Source of the DNA: an uncultured Selenomonadales bacterium
GTDB taxonomy: Bacteria; Bacillota; Negativicutes; Selenomonadales; Selenomonadaceae
Direction: 5' to 3'
Assembly: GCA_947167555.1 (NCBI GenBank)
Contig: CAMVIO010000120.1
Span: 1 to 6,410 of the forward strand
Length of the DNA stretch: 6,410 nt
Numbering within the stretch: the first letter of the stretch is position 1; the number at the start of each line of letters is the position of its first letter. Under the pieces are notes generated by a model. It was not told where the DNA came from and made no database searches. It saw only the letters and a list, made by a program, of their open reading frames with translations. The translations under genes were made by a program, and so were the position numbers. Shown piece after piece: positions 1 through 6,410 of the stretch.

Positions 1-25
1 ATCTGATTCGGCGGGCGTATTTTGT

Positions 26-55
26 TTGTACTTGGAAGGTGGAAAGTGATATAAT
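26..55 (+). promoter_or_regulatory. Probable promoter of the flagellin gene
   Basis: A perfect TATAAT lies at 50-55, preceded by TGA at 47-49, which makes an extended -10 element. The best -35 match is TTGTAC at 26-31 with an 18-nt spacer, and it is weak (three of six). An extended -10 can compensate for a poor -35, so a housekeeping sigma-A promoter is the simplest reading. Many flagellins instead use the flagellar sigma factor (TAAA, about 15 nt, GCCGATAT). The GATAT at 48-52 agrees with the second half of that -10, but no TAAA sits at the right distance. Transcription would start near 62. Confidence 0.6.
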
Positions 56-61
56 CGAAAA

Positions 62-214
62 ATAGCAGATATTATTTTTTGGCCTTAAGAATTATGGCGG
101 TTCATTCGATATATAATTATGAGGCAAAACGTGGGGCAGTTTGTGTGGATTACCGCTGTTGCTACGGAATAAAGCTGAAAGAATTGGCTTTGAAAGTTGT
201 AAGGAGTGGCTTGT
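62..214 (+). promoter_or_regulatory. Untranslated leader of the flagellin mRNA, with ribosome binding site
   Basis: About 150 nt separate the predicted transcription start from the flagellin start codon. The ribosome binding site AAGGAG is at 201-206, 8 nt before ATG 215. The leader contains a weak AT-only inverted repeat, AATTAT (90-95) with ATAATT (113-118). GGA trinucleotides occur at 147, 166 and 203, the last within the ribosome binding site. In Bacillus, CsrA represses flagellin translation through GGA sites in the leader, one of them covering the ribosome binding site. A similar role here is inference only. Short reading frames starting at ATG 94 and ATG 119 have no ribosome binding site and were not called as genes. 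Confidence 0.45.
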
Positions 215-3200
215 ATGGCGATGGTCATTCAGAACAATATGGCTGCGCAAATGACGCTGGGGGAGCTGAACAAGAATGTTGGCGCACTCGGCAAGCAGCT
301 GAGAAAAGTTGCGTCGGGCGAGCGTATCACTTGTGCGGGCGACGATTCCTCCGGTTACGCGATTTCGGAGAAAATGCGCGTACGAATTCGAGCGCTTGGG
401 CAGGCGGACAGAAACACGCAGACGGGCATTTCTTTGATCCGCACGGCGGAGGGGGCCATCCAAAGCCAGATCGACATACTGAAGACCATTAAGGACAAGG
501 TGCTGGACGCTCAGAATGATACGAATACCGATGTCGACCGAGCTACGATCCAAAAGGAGATCGACCTCGGTTATCAGCAGATGGAGGATATCGCGTGGGA
601 GACGAATTACAACGGCATCCTTCTGCTGTGCGGCGGCGACGTCGTGGAATACAAACATACGAATTGGTCCGAAGAGCCGGAGCCGGAGTTCGGCGTTCAT
701 GACAATAGCACGATGGGGATTTCACCGTTGATTACCTCGACGGTTACGGAAGTCAAGAATCTGAGCCGCGAATGGACGGGAATGAATAAACAGCCGTTGG
801 ATCCTGACACGACTGTCCTGGATAAGACGAACAGTGTTTATGACGTTGCTGATAAGTATGACTCGTCCGTTAAAAACACGCTGTCTATGACGGGCGGCGT
901 GGACTGGCAGGCGGCTACGAATACGATTTCTATTGCCTATAACGACACAGACACCGTGGATGCTGTGCTGGCGAATTTGAAAAACCGCAGCTTCGAGGTG
1001 ACATTGAACGGCACGACCAAGAAGTTTACCTTTGCCGACGATCTGAAGTACAGTCAAGATTTTTCATATACGTATTCGTATGATTATACTGATGAGAATG
1101 ATGACCCTCAAACCGTAAGCGGACGCACGGGAACGGTCAATGTCAGTGTTTCTCCAACAGCGACATATTCCAGCGGTGCGACTACTATCAGCCTGCAAGG
1201 AATCAAGAACCTTTCCGGTGTCACCGCAGCCTCTGCGGCGAACTGGGCGCTTGGCAAGCTTGCGGATAGAATCGCTGAAGCCTTTGGAACTTATGACATC
1301 GACGGCACCACTGGTTCTGCGTCGCAATACAAGATTTATGGCGACAATATATCGAGCGGCGTGCTGACACTGGCTTCGGGGGAATATGATTTCACGATTG
1401 CCGTGAATACGGATACACCTGTTTCTTACTCGGATGCATCTTTGGGCGCGAAGGTGCAGAATGCTATCAACGCGGCCAAAACGGAGGCGGCAACGGCTGA
1501 TCTTGCATCCAGATCACACAACAGCGGACCGACAAATATACAGGAGACGCATACAGTTCCGCCAATCAGTTCCACTAGCGGCGCAGCCGGTTCGACAGCT
1601 ACGGGAAATACGCACGTGGCGGAACAGTCGGCCTATGTAGATATTGACTTGGATTCGCTTATTGCCGGCGCCACGAATATCGAGTCTTTGATCAATAACT
1701 TCACGTTCAAGGTAAAGGACGACGAACTGGGATCGGACGTCGACCCTACGGATACGAACGTCTTCGACACGGGCAATAATCATGTCGTGGATAAGTCCTT
1801 CACCGTTGCGTCTTATAATGGCAACAGTATCACCTATGAGTTTATCGATTCGACGCGCCCTGACCTTGACGTTGACGGCAATCCCATCGGCACGTCATCG
1901 GGTACGAAGTACCTGTATGACGAGCAGAAGATTCCCGGCTCAACCATTTGCGACTTGCGCAGATTGCGTGAAATATACAATAGCGGTGGGTATACCCTGA
2001 AAGGGGCGCTTGCACAGTTCCTTTATGAGTCTTTTTCCTATTCCAGTTACGGGCGGAACCAGACCTATACGCGGCAGCTCATGGACAGCAGCTCCAATGT
2101 AGTCGGCGCTGCGAGCGCGACGAAAATTCGGCTCTACGCGTACCAGCCTTATGCGGGAAGTGAATCACGTTCTGCGGCTGCGACGCCGAGCAGTTCCCCC
2201 TATTGGACTGATTCGCGCCATTCTCATTATGATACGGGGCGATATAGCGGAAAAGGTACGGCGGGGAACGACGATGTGCTGACGACGAAGGAAACTTTCC
2301 TTACTTCTTATGATCTCGACCTCAAGAAATGGTGGATAGAAAATATTAGTGCCGATTTGACGGCGCCGGGGGACGAAAATACGGAGGCAAAAGTGCAGGA
2401 ACGTCTGAACCAGCGCGGTTTCCGTTTTTATTGCGGAGATCACAATACTGCCTCCGATTTGAAGGAATGGGTCAATATATATTTCACCGATCACAGCATA
2501 GAGGAAGACCTCGATCTGGAACGTCCCGCGGCGGGCAAGAATTTGACTACGGGAGACAAGATAGACACGATCGTCGTTGACGTCAGGAATATTCGCACCT
2601 ATAAGGATCTCGTGCGGGCGATTTATGAGCAGGCAAATCCCGTCGGCGCGGGCGGCGCTTCGACGAATGTCAATCAGGTCGGTTTTGATGGAAACCCGTT
2701 GCAGCAATCCTACGCGAATACGGATTATTTCGGCCGGTTCCTGTTCGCGATGGATGAGGACAAAGGGATCCTGACAATCTACGACACTAAACGCAATCCG
2801 CAAAGTTCGGAGATGTTCGTTTCGGACGGCGTCTACGATAATGTGCGCCTTGAAGTTCGGGAACTCAAGGAAAAGCGCTTGATTATCCATGACACTGACC
2901 ACGCGAGCCAGGCCGTCGTCGTCCATGTCCCGCGTACGACGTTGGACTATGTTTTTGGATTCAATCCTGCAAAGGCGTCCGCAGCCGATTATACCGTTCT
3001 GCGAAAGGAAATGCGGGAGCAGATGCTCGGCATGAGCAAGGAGTCTGTCGGAATCCTTGACAGGGGCTTGGATTATTTGACCAGTGCGAATTGTCTCTTG
3101 GGCGCTCAAATCAATCGGCTCGAATACAGCCACGCGAATTTGACGGTCTCCGTGGAGAACACGACCCACTCCGAATCTACGATGCGTGATGCAGATATGG

Positions 3201-3310
3201 CGAAAGAGATGATGGAGTACACGAAGGCGAATGTGCTGATGCAAGCCGCGCAGAGTATGCTGGCACAGGCCAACCAAAACAGCTCGCAAATTATGAGTCT
3301 TTTGCAGTAA
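215..3310 (+). CDS. Giant flagellin (flagellar filament protein) with very large central insert
   Basis: Structural subunit of the flagellar filament, 1031 aa; common flagellins are about 270-550 aa. ATG 215 was chosen over the in-frame GTG 206 because AAGGAG (201-206) lies 8 nt before 215 and overlaps 206, and because MAMVIQNN is a typical flagellin start. Residues 1 to about 140 are the N-terminal D0/D1 core, with the ISLIRTAEGA motif at 72-81 and TNTDVDRATIQKEID at 103-117. About 920-1031 are the C-terminal D1/D0 core, including MRDADMAKEMM (990-1000) and the end LAQANQNSSQIMSLLQ. Between them lies a variable insert of roughly 750 residues, rich in Ser, Thr, Tyr, Asn and Asp, with a Tyr/Asp patch near 283-298 and DLDVDG at 550-555. 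There are five cysteines (40, 139, 579, 740, 960), unusual for a flagellin. I saw no HExxH, so it is not a flagellinolysin-type protease. There is no signal peptide, as expected for flagellar type III export. It could be a major or a minor filament subunit; other flagellin genes may lie elsewhere. Confidence 0.95.
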   Translation: MAMVIQNNMAAQMTLGELNKNVGALGKQLRKVASGERITCAGDDSSGYAISEKMRVRIRALGQADRNTQTGISLIRTAEGAIQSQIDILKTIKDKVLDAQNDTNTDVDRATIQKEIDLGYQQMEDIAWETNYNGILLLCGGDVVEYKHTNWSEEPEPEFGVHDNSTMGISPLITSTVTEVKNLSREWTGMNKQPLDPDTTVLDKTNSVYDVADKYDSSVKNTLSMTGGVDWQAATNTISIAYNDTDTVDAVLANLKNRSFEVTLNGTTKKFTFADDLKYSQDFSYTYSYDYTDENDDPQTVSGRTGTVNVSVSPTATYSSGATTISLQGIKNLSGVTAASAANWALGKLADRIAEAFGTYDIDGTTGSASQYKIYGDNISSGVLTLASGEYDFTIAVNTDTPVSYSDASLGAKVQNAINAAKTEAATADLASRSHNSGPTNIQETHTVPPISSTSGAAGSTATGNTHVAEQSAYVDIDLDSLIAGATNIESLINNFTFKVKDDELGSDVDPTDTNVFDTGNNHVVDKSFTVASYNGNSITYEFIDSTRPDLDVDGNPIGTSSGTKYLYDEQKIPGSTICDLRRLREIYNSGGYTLKGALAQFLYESFSYSSYGRNQTYTRQLMDSSSNVVGAASATKIRLYAYQPYAGSESRSAAATPSSSPYWTDSRHSHYDTGRYSGKGTAGNDDVLTTKETFLTSYDLDLKKWWIENISADLTAPGDENTEAKVQERLNQRGFRFYCGDHNTASDLKEWVNIYFTDHSIEEDLDLERPAAGKNLTTGDKIDTIVVDVRNIRTYKDLVRAIYEQANPVGAGGASTNVNQVGFDGNPLQQSYANTDYFGRFLFAMDEDKGILTIYDTKRNPQSSEMFVSDGVYDNVRLEVRELKEKRLIIHDTDHASQAVVVHVPRTTLDYVFGFNPAKASAADYTVLRKEMREQMLGMSKESVGILDRGLDYLTSANCLLGAQINRLEYSHANLTVSVENTTHSESTMRDADMAKEMMEYTKANVLMQAAQSMLAQANQNSSQIMSLLQ

Positions 3311-3327
3311 CATTTCGTTTTCAAGCG

Positions 3328-3365
3328 ACGCCTGTCGAGTTAATTTCGATAGGCGTTATTTTTTT
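3328..3365 (+). terminator. Rho-independent terminator of the flagellin gene
   Basis: An 11-bp stem pairs 3328-3338 (ACGCCTGTCGA) with 3346-3356 (TCGATAGGCGT). It contains one G-U wobble and closes a 7-nt loop. The tail TATTTTTTT at 3357-3365 follows directly. The hairpin begins 17 nt after the flagellin stop codon, so it should end the flagellin transcript before the next unit. Confidence 0.93.
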
Positions 3366-3392
3366 ATGGATAGGAAATATTTGTTGGACAGT

Positions 3393-3421
3393 TTGTTTTT
3401 CTGTGTAATGCTAAATATAAT
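3393..3421 (+). promoter_or_regulatory. Possible orphan promoter between flagellin and secA
   Basis: TTGTTT at 3393-3398 and a perfect TATAAT at 3416-3421 are separated by exactly 17 nt. The -35 matches consensus only in TTG. The region is AT-rich, so a chance match is possible. The pair lies just after the flagellin terminator and before a second terminator, and no convincing gene lies between them. Transcription would start near 3428. Confidence 0.4.
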
Positions 3422-3427
3422 TTCAAG

Positions 3428-3534
3428 TGAAAGGATGACGCGCATTTACCCCGACAAGAAACTGAACAATTTGTCAAAACATTAAGGAGCCGAGGGCGTC
3501 TGCTTTTCAAAATGGAGAGGCGGACGCCTTTTTT
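3428..3534 (+). ncRNA. Candidate small RNA (about 105 nt)
   Basis: This segment is bounded by a promoter-like pair at 3393-3421 and a strong intrinsic terminator at 3495-3534. The only reading frame of note is ATG 3435 to TAA 3485, giving the 16-residue peptide MTRIYPDKKLNNLSKH. An AAAGG directly abuts that start codon with no spacing, so translation is doubtful. A good Shine-Dalgarno-like AAGGAG at 3484-3489 is not followed by a start codon at a usable distance. I recognise no RNA family. The alternatives are the remnant of a lost gene, or a simple tandem terminator region. Confidence 0.3.
3495..3534 (+). terminator. Second rho-independent terminator, upstream of secA
   Basis: A GC-rich stem pairs 3495-3503 (GGCGTCTGC) with 3520-3528 (GCGGACGCC), with one U-G wobble. 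A further U-G pair at 3504/3519 is possible. The loop is 14-16 nt and is followed by six T residues at 3529-3534. On the opposite strand no T-run follows the hairpin, so it works only in the + direction. It is separate from the flagellin terminator and lies about 160 nt beyond it. Confidence 0.87.
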
Positions 3535-3552
3535 GAAACTTTGTTCAAAAAA
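3529..3552. repeat. Perfect AT-rich inverted repeat abutting the second terminator
   Basis: TTTTTTGAA (3529-3537) and TTCAAAAAA (3544-3552) are exact reverse complements around the 6-nt centre ACTTTG. The left arm begins with the T-run of the terminator at 3495-3534, so two hairpins share a boundary. Its function is unknown. Confidence 0.7.
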
Positions 3553-3576
3553 ATTCAGGAAACGGCGCTTGCGGCT

Positions 3577-3605
3577 TTGACTTATGCGGGATTGTCTGAT
3601 ACAAT
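3577..3605 (+). promoter_or_regulatory. Strong sigma-A promoter of secA
   Basis: TTGACT at 3577-3582 and TACAAT at 3600-3605 are separated by exactly 17 nt. Each hexamer differs from consensus at one position. TGA at 3597-3599 adds an extended -10 element. Transcription should start near 3611-3612, leaving a leader of about 53 nt before secA. A housekeeping-type promoter fits an essential secretion gene. Confidence 0.85.
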
Positions 3606-3626
3606 CATAAGTTAGTATTGTCTAAC
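3581..3626. repeat. Inverted and direct repeats over the secA promoter and transcription start
   Basis: An imperfect inverted repeat pairs CTTAT (3581-3585) and GATTGT (3590-3595) with ACAATC (3601-3606) and ATAAG (3607-3611). It has a 4-nt bulge on the left side and a 5-nt centre, and it covers the whole -10 element. GTTAG (3611-3615) and CTAAC (3622-3626) follow immediately and would form a small hairpin at the extreme 5' end of the mRNA. ATTGTCT occurs twice, at 3591-3597 and 3617-3623. The layout could be an operator, but it is short and AT-rich enough that chance cannot be excluded. Confidence 0.45.
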
Positions 3627-3664
3627 AGATTATTAAGGAAAGATTTTTGAGGAGTGGTTCGACT

Positions 3665-6199
<2,535 letters not shown>

Positions 6200-6231
6200 A
6201 CGCAGATAGTCATGAAAGGGGTCGAAAAGCC

Positions 6232-6410
6232 ATGAAACGGGTTTACATGGTGTTGGCAGTGCTTGTTTGTTGCCTTCTTTTTGGCGCGGTCTGCGCGGCT
6301 CAAGAGAAGCCGCCTGTTCAGCCCGGCGTGGGCGTGGTCATCATTGGCGGCGCGGATTTCACGACGGCGGATTTCCTGAAAGCGGCCAGCGAGCAGATGG
6401 GCGCGGAATA
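6232..6410 (+). CDS. Uncharacterised exported protein, N-terminal part (runs off window)
   Basis: Fifty-nine complete codons are visible. ATG 6232 is preceded by AAAGGGG (6215-6221) at 10-nt spacing, which decides the start; the earlier ATG 6212 is in another frame. The product begins MKRVYMVLAVLVCCLLFG, a classic signal peptide: Lys and Arg, then a hydrophobic core through about residue 18, then cleavage probably after VCA (22) or CAA (23). The cysteines do not form a convincing lipobox, so signal peptidase I is more likely than lipoprotein processing. The mature part starts with a Pro-rich stretch, followed by a hydrophobic strand ending in Gly-Gly (GVGVVIIGGADF, 32-43). I do not recognise the family. 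It starts 32 nt after the secA stop codon with no terminator or clear promoter between, so co-transcription with secA is likely. Confidence 0.8.
   Translation, partial: MKRVYMVLAVLVCCLLFGAVCAAQEKPPVQPGVGVVIIGGADFTTADFLKAASEQMGAE

Noticed and set aside
11..27. GCGGGCG followed by a T-rich stretch at the window's left edge, resembling the right arm and tail of a terminator
   Set aside because: The left arm would lie outside the window, so pairing cannot be shown.
94..172. Possible leader peptides starting at ATG 94 or ATG 119 (the latter 17 codons, ending at 172)
   Set aside because: Neither start has a ribosome binding site in front of it, and the peptides show no attenuation-like run of codons.
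215..3310. Flagellinolysin-type protease domain in the flagellin insert
   Set aside because: No HExxH zinc-binding motif was found anywhere in the translated insert, although the size initially suggested it.
2165..3313. A 382-codon open frame on the minus strand opposite the 3' part of the flagellin
   Set aside because: It is a shadow of the flagellin reading frame. Its translation has no recognisable motif, and the flagellin C-terminal core in the same DNA is clearly conserved.
3512..3580. A 22-codon frame starting at ATG 3512 after the AAGGAG at 3484-3489
   Set aside because: The ATG is 22 nt from the ribosome-binding-like site and lies inside the loop of an intrinsic terminator, so translation is very unlikely.
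6218..6410. Lipoprotein signal in the gene after secA, because of cysteines 13, 14 and 21
   Set aside because: C13 and C14 lie in the middle of the hydrophobic core, and the residues before C21 (GAV) do not fit a lipobox, which needs a small residue directly before the cysteine.

Overview
The window looks like a chromosomal segment of a flagellated, anaerobic Negativicutes bacterium, most likely a Selenomonas-like member of the Selenomonadaceae. The assignment is an inference from two proteins. The flagellin starts MAMVIQNNMAAQ, and the SecA starts with a WGFLKRFLGDNN-type N-terminus; both fit that group as I recall it. No database search could be run.

Layout, all on the + strand. Positions 1-214 hold an extended -10 promoter and a leader of about 150 nt. 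Positions 215-3310 encode one very large flagellin of 1031 aa. Its N- and C-terminal filament-core segments are ordinary, but they flank an insert of roughly 750 residues. A strong intrinsic terminator follows (3328-3365), so the flagellin is probably a monocistronic unit. Positions 3366-3534 contain a second promoter-like pair and a second intrinsic terminator with no convincing protein gene between them; this is a candidate small RNA of about 105 nt. Positions 3577-3605 carry a near-consensus promoter for secA, overlapped by inverted and direct repeats. secA (3665-6199, TTG start) encodes a complete 844-aa SecA translocase ATPase with a C-terminal zinc-binding tail. A further gene starts at 6232, 32 nt after secA, and runs off the window. 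It begins with a signal peptide, so its product is probably a Sec substrate.

The secA promoter and the two upstream terminators separate the general secretion gene from the flagellin. The downstream exported-protein gene has no visible promoter or terminator before it and is probably co-transcribed with secA. Flagellin itself is exported by the flagellar type III apparatus, not by SecA, so the adjacency does not imply a functional link. I found no transposase, tRNA, rRNA, CRISPR array or toxin system. The most unusual items are the size and cysteine content of the flagellin, the orphan promoter-terminator unit at 3393-3534, and the repeat structure over the secA promoter.
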